This document shows positions 1-6,612 of a stretch of DNA of 12,451 nt, in pieces. A program made the position numbers and the translations under genes. Positions within the stretch are counted from its first letter, which is position 1. Each line of letters starts with the position of its first letter. The notes beneath the pieces were generated by a model that did no database searches, had not been told where the DNA came from, and saw only the letters and a list, made by a program, of their open reading frames with translations. The DNA lies in NCBI GenBank assembly GCA_964473105.1, contig CAYYNQ010000101.1, positions 1 through 12,451 of the forward strand, given 5' to 3'. Origin of the DNA: CAYYNQ01 sp964473105. Its GTDB lineage: Bacteria > Sumerlaeota > Sumerlaeia > MVZB01.

Positions 1-1677
1 TTCTTCCGGCTTGACCCATTCAGGAAGACGTAATTCCAGATCCAGGTCCTGCTTGGCCCTGACATCGACACGACCGGCATAGGGGATGTGGCTGTCAATG
101 TCAGCCCATTTCGATGCGCGATTGAGCAGCAGATGTACACGAAGTTGGCCGTCATCAAACGAAAGCATATCCCTCCACACGTGATAAAGCGCACGGGCAC
201 CGGCCGCTGAGCAGCAGTTCTGGCCGGTGATGCCTGTATCACCCGGCCTGCCGACAAAGTCATTGACCGAGGAAACCCCACCCCAGCTGCCCAGGCATCT
301 TTCCGCCACCTGGTCCGTCGTATTCCAGCCTCTTTTGATCAAATCGAGGAATCGATCCTGCCACTGGACCTCTGAATGGTCCAAGCGCCCGTCGGTCAGC
401 CACTGGACCTGGGTCAACTGATTTTCGGCCAATCCATTTCTCACCCATCGATCCACGTCATCCCATTTATCGGTACCCCGTTTTGAAAACTCAACAGCCG
501 CATGAATCATCCCGACCAGTCCGCAAATCTCCATCGTCATTTCCGGGATTCCCCAGTAGTTGATTGGCGAAGGGAGGGCCTCGGTCGCACGATAGCCGGC
601 CTGCACCTGTTCCTCGGAAGGAATGAACGGCGCCTCGGGAATAAATCCCGATAAAGATTCCATCCGGCTGACCCCATAGTCATAAGCCTTGAGGGCCAGA
701 CCCAGCAATTCCTCGTCCTCGGTCCCAATTATCTGCATAGCATAAGAGATGACACAGGCCCGGGCCCCGCAATGAGCCATGGACGCCTGTCCCCCCGGCT
801 GGCCATTGGGTTCATTGGGCCAGTCAGTCAACCATGTCCCATCCCCTGCATACATTTTTGCATCCCGCAGACAATAACGCACATGGGTTCTGGCCAGTTC
901 GATGGCTTCCGGATCATTCATCGCGCGGCCATATTGGAATAATTGAATCACGTGAACCGGCCCGGCACCTCCCCCGATGGGTCGGGATTCCGGCGCACCG
1001 TAAAAACCCTGGATGCGGGATCTTGTCTTTGTCTTCAACCAGTTCGCATGGGTCTTGGCAAACTCATGCCAGGGACCTGAGGGATCCAGCCGGGCGTATA
1101 TACACAGGCCGATCAGCCCGCAATCGATGGGATTGGGGATCTGCTTCAGCTCTTTCTGGGAATTTCCTTCGGGCAACATCCATGGCCGGCCTGTATTGGG
1201 GTAATAAAGCAGCCCGTCTGGTCCCCGCATTTTCAGGAAATTTTTCATAACCTCGTATTCGACATCCAAATTTTGGTCGCTGCCACAGATGGTGCGAGCC
1301 AGCGTGAGGGCTTCGAAGTAGATCTCCTGCATTCCATATTCAACCGGATAATGTATGAACATGGGTGGTTCAGCCATGAGAAAGACCATGAAATACGGGA
1401 AATAGTCACTGGCTGGATTAAGCATCCGCGTCAAGGCGTTGACGGACAACCGGGCCCGTTCAGCCAGATCGAATGTGGCCGGCACCCATGCCTGATATCG
1501 TTGGCCCGGGTATATCGGCCGCCGGACCTCGGGGATATCCGGATTGATGTAATGAATCGATCCGGTGGGGGTGGGATCCGGAACAACTGACGGGGCACCG
1601 GTGGCCGGCGAGTCGGATCCGTAGGCTGGACGGAAAGGTATTAGAACCACAATTGCCAGAAAAAAACTTAATCTCAA
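1..1677 (-). CDS. Secreted glycoside hydrolase, GH127/DUF1680-like (3' end beyond left edge)
   Basis: An uninterrupted minus-strand frame of 559 codons begins at a TTG at 1677 and leaves the window at base 1 without a stop. The start is set by AAGGAG (complement of 1687-1692), 9 bases upstream, and by a clear Sec signal peptide (charged start, then LSFFLAIVVLI, cleavage near residue 20). The body is rich in helices, as expected for an (alpha/alpha)6 barrel. Near the end are E-x-C (E459, C461) and NCCSAAGARAL (C488, C489), matching the Glu-x-Cys plus Cys-Cys zinc site of GH127 beta-L-arabinofuranosidases, in which the first Cys of the pair is the nucleophile. LRVHLLLN and LELRLPEWV then resemble the start of the GH127 beta-sandwich. 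Family membership is inferred; the substrate is unknown, and arabinofuranoside is only the family precedent. Known enzymes are about 650 residues, so roughly 100 residues are probably missing. The gene is divergent from its right-hand neighbour. Confidence 0.72.
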   Translation of the reverse strand, partial: MRLSFFLAIVVLIPFRPAYGSDSPATGAPSVVPDPTPTGSIHYINPDIPEVRRPIYPGQRYQAWVPATFDLAERARLSVNALTRMLNPASDYFPYFMVFLMAEPPMFIHYPVEYGMQEIYFEALTLARTICGSDQNLDVEYEVMKNFLKMRGPDGLLYYPNTGRPWMLPEGNSQKELKQIPNPIDCGLIGLCIYARLDPSGPWHEFAKTHANWLKTKTRSRIQGFYGAPESRPIGGGAGPVHVIQLFQYGRAMNDPEAIELARTHVRYCLRDAKMYAGDGTWLTDWPNEPNGQPGGQASMAHCGARACVISYAMQIIGTEDEELLGLALKAYDYGVSRMESLSGFIPEAPFIPSEEQVQAGYRATEALPSPINYWGIPEMTMEICGLVGMIHAAVEFSKRGTDKWDDVDRWVRNGLAENQLTQVQWLTDGRLDHSEVQWQDRFLDLIKRGWNTTDQVAERCLGSWGGVSSVNDFVGRPGDTGITGQNCCSAAGARALYHVWRDMLSFDDGQLRVHLLLNRASKWADIDSHIPYAGRVDVRAKQDLDLELRLPEWVKPEE

Positions 1678-1860
1678 TTCACACTTCTCCTTGATCCGGT
1701 TTTTCCGAAGGAGACAGACCCAAAACCTGTACGCTCGATCGGGCGATCATGTATGGAATCTCCGTAATGCTAATATACAAAATATGAACGTATTTTCCAG
1801 CTCTGTCGAACTGCCCTTTTACGACCCTGGAAATACCCGGCAGAAGTGAGGGATAACTTG
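1678..1860. promoter_or_regulatory. Divergent promoter region
   Basis: These 183 bases lie between two divergently transcribed genes and must hold promoters for both. The AT-rich core around 1767-1790 contains TAATAT (1771-1776), a possible -10 box on the plus strand. TATATT, read on the minus strand from the same core, could serve the leftward gene. Neither has a convincing -35 box. A perfect 12-base palindrome, GATCG-GG-CGATC, sits at 1737-1748 and could be an operator. No riboswitch or attenuator was recognised. Confidence 0.45.
1848..1852 (+). promoter_or_regulatory. Ribosome binding site deciding the start at 1861
   Basis: GAGGG lies 8 bases before the ATG at 1861. The upstream in-frame GTG at 1846 overlaps this site and has no Shine-Dalgarno sequence of its own, so the ATG is preferred. 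Confidence 0.6.
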
Positions 1861-2430
1861 ATGAATGCCGAACAAACAAGACGAAGTGCGATTGAAGCGA
1901 TCGAGAATCGAACGGGCAACCGGTCGGAAAAAATCGCTTTAATTGACCTCAACGATCACCAGAAAGTCGGGATCAAGGGCCCGGGGGTATATGAATGGCT
2001 TAAAACCCGGCGTATTGAGTGGCCCGACAAAATTTACGGGGTCATTTATGACGATGAAGGATCGCTTCTTGCCCGCGTAGGTGAGGACGAGGTGATCATC
2101 GAGTCCCCGTCGAATGGAAAACTCGTTGCAAAGGCCGAGGCAGCGCTTCAGTCACATCCTGCCTGCGTCTATCGCGTCGAGCAACAGGCCTCGACATTCC
2201 TTCTGAAGGGCAATGCCGCACCCGCAGTCTGGCGTCAGGTATGTGGTGTTGATATCCCCGCGGAACTGCCGGAACGCATCCTTTACACCCGGGTCGCCGG
2301 GATATCCTGCGGCATCATCCCGGAAGTCATCGATGACAACCCGGCCTGTCGGGTCTGGGTCGACTACAGTCTCGCACCGGCATTCTTTGATACCTTGACC
2401 GAAATCGCTGAAGAAGAAGGGCTGGTATAG
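1861..2430 (+). CDS. Sarcosine oxidase gamma subunit-like (GcvT/YgfZ fold) protein
   Basis: A 189-residue soluble protein with no signal peptide. Its layout matches the sarcosine oxidase gamma family, whose fold is shared with GcvT and YgfZ folate-binding proteins. Residues 27-45 (LIDLNDHQKVGIKGPGVYEW) match the usual DLS-x-L-x-x-x-G-x-KGPGAA-x-WL opening. LLARVGEDEVIIES resembles the next strand pair, and VWRQVCGVDIP followed by TRVAGISCGIIP resembles the C-terminal half. In true sarcosine oxidase the gamma chain sits beside the large alpha chain in a heterotetramer that demethylates sarcosine with tetrahydrofolate as one-carbon acceptor. No alpha, beta or delta gene is visible here, so the partner and reaction are unknown. 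The next gene follows after 130 bases and may share its transcript. The family call is fairly firm; a role in sarcosine breakdown is not. Confidence 0.62.
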   Translation: MNAEQTRRSAIEAIENRTGNRSEKIALIDLNDHQKVGIKGPGVYEWLKTRRIEWPDKIYGVIYDDEGSLLARVGEDEVIIESPSNGKLVAKAEAALQSHPACVYRVEQQASTFLLKGNAAPAVWRQVCGVDIPAELPERILYTRVAGISCGIIPEVIDDNPACRVWVDYSLAPAFFDTLTEIAEEEGLV

Positions 2431-2449
2431 GATGCTCGTGTCATCCGAA

Positions 2450-2486
2450 ATCCTGATATTCTGGATGAAATTTTCTTCATCAGGAT
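2450..2486. repeat. Inverted repeat, 8-base arms, intergenic
   Basis: ATCCTGAT (2450-2457) and ATCAGGAT (2479-2486) are perfect reverse complements 21 bases apart, starting 20 bases after the preceding stop codon. The loop contains another GATGAA...TTCATC pairing. No T-run follows on the plus strand, so this is not a standard terminator. It may be an RNA structure that stabilises or separates the two messages, or a protein site. Confidence 0.4.
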
Positions 2487-2560
2487 GATACAATCAAGCA
2501 GGATAGGGACGTGTGCTTGAATCACCGGGTATCCTCCATGAGATGGGAAAGGGTGGGATA

Positions 2561-3331
2561 ATGATAAGGTTCGCAGTTATGTTTGTCCTCATTTGCGCTG
2601 TGCAGGCCAATTTGCCGGCAGAGAAGAACATCAACGGCGTGCATGTCCTGATGACCCTTGAGGAACTGGTCAACCCGGCATACTCGGCGGTCATGGTGGT
2701 GGACATGCAGAATGAGATGGTCTCCACCGAGGGCCAATGCAGCCGCCCGGACCGGTCCATCCCGCCGGACCCCTCGAAACACGAGGTTGTATCTCACCTG
2801 AAGGAGGCCACCCGGAACCTGCAGAAACTGCTGGCTGCCGCGCGTCAATTGGAATTACCGATCGCCTACGCCGAGTACATTCATGAGGACAGAAACGGCA
2901 AGATGCTGGTGAACGGCCCGGAATACTGGACCCATCGCAACGGGGAATGGGTCCTGAGTATCGTCGAGGGGACCTGGGGTTCGAGGACAATTGACGAATT
3001 GACGCCCCGAAAGGGCGACATCATGATCCGCAAGAGTTTATCGGATGCGTTTCATAAAACCAGCCTGACGGATCAGTTGAATGCAAAGGGCATCAAGTGC
3101 CTGCTGATAACCGGAATCGCCACCGGGGGCTGTGTGTTTGCCACGGCAATGGGTGCCATGGAGGATGGATTTTATCCGGTGATGATCACCGATTGCATGG
3201 ACCAGAGCAAGATATCCCATGACTTCATGGAGGGCCGCTGGCCGAAATTCACCTCGGAACAGGTCATCTCCACATGGCAGGAAATGAAGGCCCATTCCAG
3301 CTCCAGCAGGTCTAAACCGGAGCGGGAATGA
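2561..3331 (+). CDS. Secreted isochorismatase-family cysteine hydrolase
   Basis: A 256-residue isochorismatase-like hydrolase, the superfamily that includes nicotinamidases, N-carbamoylsarcosine amidases and isochorismatases. The triad can be placed: Asp48 in VVDMQN, Lys158 in IRKSLSDAF and Cys191 in ATGGCVFATA, preceded by the bend GIA-T that carries the family's cis-peptide. The start at ATG 2561 is chosen because it begins a signal peptide (MIRFAVMFVLICAVQA, cleavage near residue 16) and follows the weak purine-rich AAAGGGTGGG. An in-frame GTG at 2513, itself preceded by AGGATAGGGA, would bury that signal behind 16 extra residues. Export is unusual, since most relatives are cytoplasmic. 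The 100-odd residues between Asp and Lys include an acidic, aromatic stretch (GKMLVNGPEYWTHRNGEW) that may shape the substrate pocket. The serine-rich tail (SSSSRSKPERE) is probably disordered. Substrate unknown; an amide or carbamoyl compound is the family norm. Confidence 0.75.
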   Translation: MIRFAVMFVLICAVQANLPAEKNINGVHVLMTLEELVNPAYSAVMVVDMQNEMVSTEGQCSRPDRSIPPDPSKHEVVSHLKEATRNLQKLLAAARQLELPIAYAEYIHEDRNGKMLVNGPEYWTHRNGEWVLSIVEGTWGSRTIDELTPRKGDIMIRKSLSDAFHKTSLTDQLNAKGIKCLLITGIATGGCVFATAMGAMEDGFYPVMITDCMDQSKISHDFMEGRWPKFTSEQVISTWQEMKAHSSSSRSKPERE

Positions 3332-3377
3332 CTCGAAATGGCTTCAATTCCCATGGATTCACTGCTGACTGATTCGG

Positions 3378-3410
3378 GCCCGCCGGCTGGCTTGATATCG
3401 GGCTCTTTTT
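3378..3410 (+). terminator. Possible rho-independent terminator
   Basis: GCCCG (3378-3382) pairs with CGGGC (3399-3403), followed by TCTTTTT (3404-3410). The 16-base loop can form a small inner CC-GGCT-GG pairing. The stem is short, so termination may be leaky. It would separate the hydrolase gene from the six-gene run downstream. Confidence 0.4.
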
Positions 3411-3419
3411 AATTTGCAA

Positions 3420-3432
3420 CCTGCATCGCAGG
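3420..3432 (+). promoter_or_regulatory. Hairpin covering the ribosome binding site of the E1-like gene
   Basis: CCTGC-ATC-GCAGG is a perfect 5-base-pair hairpin with a 3-base loop. Its right arm contains the AGG of the likely Shine-Dalgarno sequence AGGAA (3430-3434), 8 bases before the ATG at 3443. Folded, it would hide the site. The competing TTG at 3437 is only about 3 bases from the AGG and is less likely to be used. It could tune translation of the first gene in the run, but might be chance. Confidence 0.4.
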
Positions 3433-3442
3433 AACATTGATC

Positions 3443-4189
3443 ATGACGCAACTTACCGATGAAGAAAAAGGGATCTACGAATGGCAGATCCGGCTGGAGG
3501 ATTTCGGTGAGGAAGGCCAGCGAAAATTGCGACAGACCGGGGCGCTGGTCTCACGCGTAGGCGGACTGGGGGGACCGGTGGCCCAGCAACTGGTGGCCGC
3601 AGGTTTCGGCAAGGTCCTGCTTGCCCATGCCGGCGATCTCAAACCGGGTGACCTCAACCGGCAAATCCTGATGCGTTACGATGGATTGGGCCACCCGCGG
3701 GCCGCCATGGCAAAGCAGCGGCTATGGGAATACAACCCAAACGTTGAAGTGGAGGCTCTGTCCGAGAATATCCACGAAGACAATGCGGCTGATCTCGTTT
3801 CAAGGGTGGATATCGTGTTTGACTGCGCACCCCTGTTCCCCGAACGCATGTTGATGAACCGGGAATGCTTTCGGCAGGGAAAACCCATGATCGACAGCGC
3901 CGTTTATGGCATGGAGGGACAGGTGACCACAATCATTCCCGGGCAAACCCCCTGCCTTGCCTGTCTTTACCCGGAGGATATATCCTCCTGGAAGCGGCAG
4001 TTCCCCGTCTTTGGCGCGGTGTCGGCGATGGCGGCTTCCATCGCAGTGGCTGAGGCGATCAAGCTGCTGGCCGGCATGGGGCCTTCACTGGCCGGGAAGG
4101 TCATCTATTTCGACCTGCGGAAAATGCATTTCCAGACCGTGACCATTGCCCGCCAGCCCGACTGTGCCGTCTGCGGGAGGGGGACCTGA
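3443..4189 (+). CDS. E1-like MoeB/ThiF/HesA family protein with altered adenylation site
   Basis: A 248-residue relative of MoeB/ThiF, enzymes that adenylate the C-terminal glycine of MoaD or ThiS before sulfur transfer. It aligns without gaps to remembered E. coli MoeB over about the first 140 residues: a Rossmann stretch SRVGGLGGPVA (37-47), DLNRQ (70-74), GHPR (83-86), FDCAP (126-130), GMEGQVT (156-162), and zinc ligands CLAC (171, 174) and CAVC (241, 244). Residues MoeB uses for ATP and catalysis differ: Arg14 is Trp, the first Rossmann Gly is Arg38, Asp62 is His, Lys86 is Arg and Asp130 is Pro; Arg73 is kept. I recall planctomycete relatives reading SR-x-GGLGG, so this may mark a subfamily rather than damage. 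No MoaD or ThiS partner gene is nearby. First gene of the run; only one base separates its stop from the next start. A molybdopterin role is inferred from the transporter. Confidence 0.75.
   Translation: MTQLTDEEKGIYEWQIRLEDFGEEGQRKLRQTGALVSRVGGLGGPVAQQLVAAGFGKVLLAHAGDLKPGDLNRQILMRYDGLGHPRAAMAKQRLWEYNPNVEVEALSENIHEDNAADLVSRVDIVFDCAPLFPERMLMNRECFRQGKPMIDSAVYGMEGQVTTIIPGQTPCLACLYPEDISSWKRQFPVFGAVSAMAASIAVAEAIKLLAGMGPSLAGKVIYFDLRKMHFQTVTIARQPDCAVCGRGT
4175..4184 (+). promoter_or_regulatory. Ribosome binding site deciding the start at 4191
   Basis: GGGAGGGGGA ends 6 bases before ATG 4191 and lies inside the end of the preceding gene. It favours that ATG over the in-frame TTG at 4146, which would add 15 residues ahead of the membrane segment. 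Confidence 0.6.
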
Positions 4190-4190
4190 A

Positions 4191-5717
4191 ATGCGGGGCC
4201 CTCTGAAACCAATCCTGATTTCAAGTGCGGTCGTCTCCATCCTGGTCGCGGTGCTGCTGTGGGATTCACCGCGCAGCAGCAATAAAACCACGACGAGCGA
4301 GTCGCTCCTGATGTATTGCGCCGCCGGGATCAAGAATCCGGTCGAGGCACTGGCGAGGGCTTATGAAGCGGAATACGGAACCATGATCCGGCTTGAATAT
4401 GGCGGGTCTGGAACGCTGTTGAGCCGGCTCCGCGTGGCCCGCTTGGGAGACCTTTATCTCGCCGGTGACAGCAGCTTCATTGAGATTGCACGCGACCAGG
4501 ACTTGGTGGCCGAGGCCATCCCCATCGCCCGAATGCGGCCGGTGATCGGGGTGCGCAAGGGTAACCCGGATGGGATCACCACAGTTCGGGACCTGCTGCG
4601 TGAAAATGTCAGGACAGCTCTCGCCAATCCGGATGCCGCATCAATCGGCAAACAGACCCGGATTCTGCTTGGACAAATGAACCTTTGGGACCCCGTCGAG
4701 GCGGTGGTCACCGAACGCGGGGTGTTCAAGCCGACGGTGAACGAGGTGGCCAATGATATCAAGCTGGGAACGGTCAAAGCAGGGATTGTCTGGGATGCGA
4801 CTGTCAACCAGTACCCTGAACTTGAGGCCGTCGAGATCGAAGGAGCTGCTGATTTCAGCAAACAGGTGACCATCGGTATTCTCAAATCCTCACAACAACC
4901 CGGCACGGCGCTTCATTTTGCCCGGTATCTGGCTGCCCGTGACAGGGGGGGGACGGTTTTCGACCGCATGGGCTTCGTCCCTGTCGAGGGGGACGACTGG
5001 GCGGAACGCCCCCAGATTGTTTATTACAGCGGGGCCGTCAATCGAATTGCGATTCAGGAAACCATCAGGGACTTCGAGGAACGTGAAGGCGTCGATATCA
5101 AGACGGTCTATAACGGATGTGGGATCCTGGTCGGACAGATGAAGCTGGGACAGCGACCTGATATCTACCATTCCTGTGACCGGACGTTCATGCGCGGGAT
5201 AGAAGGGCTCTTCCGCGATCCCATCACCTTGTCCATGACACCCATGGTCATCCTGGTGGCACAGGACAATCCCCATGGGATCCGGGGGTTAAAGGATCTG
5301 ACTCAACAGGGATTAAAGGTGGGCGTTGCCAACGAACAGCAAAGTGCGCTCGGTAAACTCACTGCAGACCTGCTGAAACAACAGGGTCTTTTCGACGCCG
5401 TGCAGGCAAATGTGGTCACGAGAACACCGACTGCGGATCTGCTGGTCAACCAGATCATGACGGGATCGCTTGACGCGGTTGTCGTTTACCGGGCCAATGC
5501 CGTGGTTGTCAGCGACAAACTGGAACTGATCCCCATTCAAAAGCAGGGGGCCAACGCGATCCAGACCTTTGCAATCGGCAAAAACAGCCAGCACAGGCTG
5601 ACAGCTGAACGCCTCTTCGATGCCATTCAAACCTCAGCTTCAATCGATCGTTTCCAGCAGGCCGGATTTGACTTCAAGCTGAAAATAGCCGGAAACAGTG
5701 AGTCCCGGGATGAATGA
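4191..5717 (+). CDS. Tandem two-domain molybdate/tungstate-type ABC substrate-binding protein
   Basis: A 508-residue protein with two type II periplasmic binding domains in one chain, about twice the usual ModA length. Residues 5-24 form a signal peptide or membrane anchor (ILISSAVVSILVAVLLW) with no lipobox. Domain 1 (about 38-255) opens MYCAAGIKNPVEALARAY and holds YGGSGTLLSRL, the ModA-like oxyanion loop with its serine, then GDLYLAGD and ANPDAASIGKQT. Domain 2 (about 274-500) opens IVYYSGAVNRIAIQETI and has YNGCGILVGQM at the same place, with Cys for Ser, then DIYHSCD and ANEQQSALGKLT. The order of landmarks is the same but the sequences are far apart, pointing to an old duplication. Molybdate or tungstate is the likely ligand from the family, the ModB-like permease and the E1-like neighbour; other oxyanions are possible. 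Its last 8 bases overlap the permease start (ATGAATGA). Confidence 0.78.
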   Translation: MRGPLKPILISSAVVSILVAVLLWDSPRSSNKTTTSESLLMYCAAGIKNPVEALARAYEAEYGTMIRLEYGGSGTLLSRLRVARLGDLYLAGDSSFIEIARDQDLVAEAIPIARMRPVIGVRKGNPDGITTVRDLLRENVRTALANPDAASIGKQTRILLGQMNLWDPVEAVVTERGVFKPTVNEVANDIKLGTVKAGIVWDATVNQYPELEAVEIEGAADFSKQVTIGILKSSQQPGTALHFARYLAARDRGGTVFDRMGFVPVEGDDWAERPQIVYYSGAVNRIAIQETIRDFEEREGVDIKTVYNGCGILVGQMKLGQRPDIYHSCDRTFMRGIEGLFRDPITLSMTPMVILVAQDNPHGIRGLKDLTQQGLKVGVANEQQSALGKLTADLLKQQGLFDAVQANVVTRTPTADLLVNQIMTGSLDAVVVYRANAVVVSDKLELIPIQKQGANAIQTFAIGKNSQHRLTAERLFDAIQTSASIDRFQQAGFDFKLKIAGNSESRDE

Positions 5718-6612
5718 ATTCGGGTCAACACCTCCTGCACCGGAATCCATGTCACAACCCACGGACAGGAAGGTTGGCTCGGACCGGGTTTTTATCTCAA
5801 CATTCATTGGCTTGAGCGCACTGTATATCCTGCTGATTGCCGCCATGCTGATCGCGGATGCCGGCTTTGTCACGCTGGATGATTTCAAGTCGGCCCTGGC
5901 CAGCCGTGAAATTCGATATGCCATCAAGCTGAGCCTGATTTCATGCACCCTGACTGCCATCCTGTCACTGTGGATCGCGATCCCCATCGGTTACCTGATG
6001 TCGCGTTACCCTTTTCCCGGCAAGAACCTCATGGATGCCATCCTTGATATCCCGATCGTCCTGCCCCCACTGGTGATCGGCCTGAGCCTGCTGATCCTGT
6101 TCCAGACCGGCCTCGGTCAATCCCTGGAACAGCTGTTTCAGTTCCTGGCCCTGGAGATTTTCGGGATCCAAACGGGTATCACCTATCAGGTCCCGGCAGT
6201 TATCCTCGCCCAGTTCATGGTTGCATGCGCCTTTGCGGTCAGGACCATGCGGACGACCTTTGACCAGATCAACCCGCGACAAGAGCAGGTCGCCCGGACG
6301 CTGGGTGGAACCCGCAGCCAGGCGTTCTGGATGGTCGTGCTCCCCCAGGCCCGTCGGGGTGTACTGACCGCGGGGACCCTGGCGTGGTCACGCGCCCTGG
6401 GTGAATTCGGCCCGATCCTGGTCTTCGCCGGGGCCACGCGCATGCATACCGAGGTCTTGCCAACGACCATCTTCCTTGAACTGAGTATCGGGAACATTGA
6501 GGCGGCGGTGGCCGTCTCGATGCTGATGGTTCTGGCTGCGCTGGTGGTACTCGTTGTCGTCCGAATGTTCGGCAATCAACCGATCGCCCGGCACTGGGGG
6601 GATCTGAAATGA
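5710..6612 (+). CDS. ABC transporter permease, ModB-like
   Basis: A 300-residue inner-membrane permease of the molybdate/tungstate/sulfate type. Six membrane segments can be seen, at about 28-49, 70-95, 105-128, 158-180, 215-240 and 262-286. IVLPPLVIGLSLLILF is the typical ModB third-segment sequence. The cytoplasmic loop that docks on the ATPase is present at about 192-222 (ARTLGGTRSQAFWMVVLPQA, then the ALGEFG that usually follows). The roughly 27-residue hydrophilic N-terminal extension (GSTPPAPESMSQPTD) is longer than in ModB. ATG 5710 is chosen because it overlaps the preceding stop in the usual coupled way; an in-frame GTG (5698) and ATG (5749) are alternatives without a better ribosome binding site. 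It should pair as a homodimer with two copies of the ATPase encoded next, whose start overlaps its stop by 4 bases. Confidence 0.85.
   Translation: MNEFGSTPPAPESMSQPTDRKVGSDRVFISTFIGLSALYILLIAAMLIADAGFVTLDDFKSALASREIRYAIKLSLISCTLTAILSLWIAIPIGYLMSRYPFPGKNLMDAILDIPIVLPPLVIGLSLLILFQTGLGQSLEQLFQFLALEIFGIQTGITYQVPAVILAQFMVACAFAVRTMRTTFDQINPRQEQVARTLGGTRSQAFWMVVLPQARRGVLTAGTLAWSRALGEFGPILVFAGATRMHTEVLPTTIFLELSIGNIEAAVAVSMLMVLAALVVLVVVRMFGNQPIARHWGDLK

Noticed and set aside
834..1250. A 138-codon plus-strand open frame
   Set aside because: It is antisense to the continuous GH127-like frame, which has a signal peptide, zinc-site cysteines and a ribosome binding site.
2450..2486. The inverted repeat as a rho-independent terminator
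   Set aside because: The arms are AT-rich, the loop is 21 bases and no T-run follows on the plus strand, so it is listed only as a repeat.
4191..5717. The double-length binding protein as an assembly duplication or fusion artefact
   Set aside because: The two halves share order and fold landmarks but little identity, and the linker is in frame with no repeated DNA, so this is a real and old architecture.
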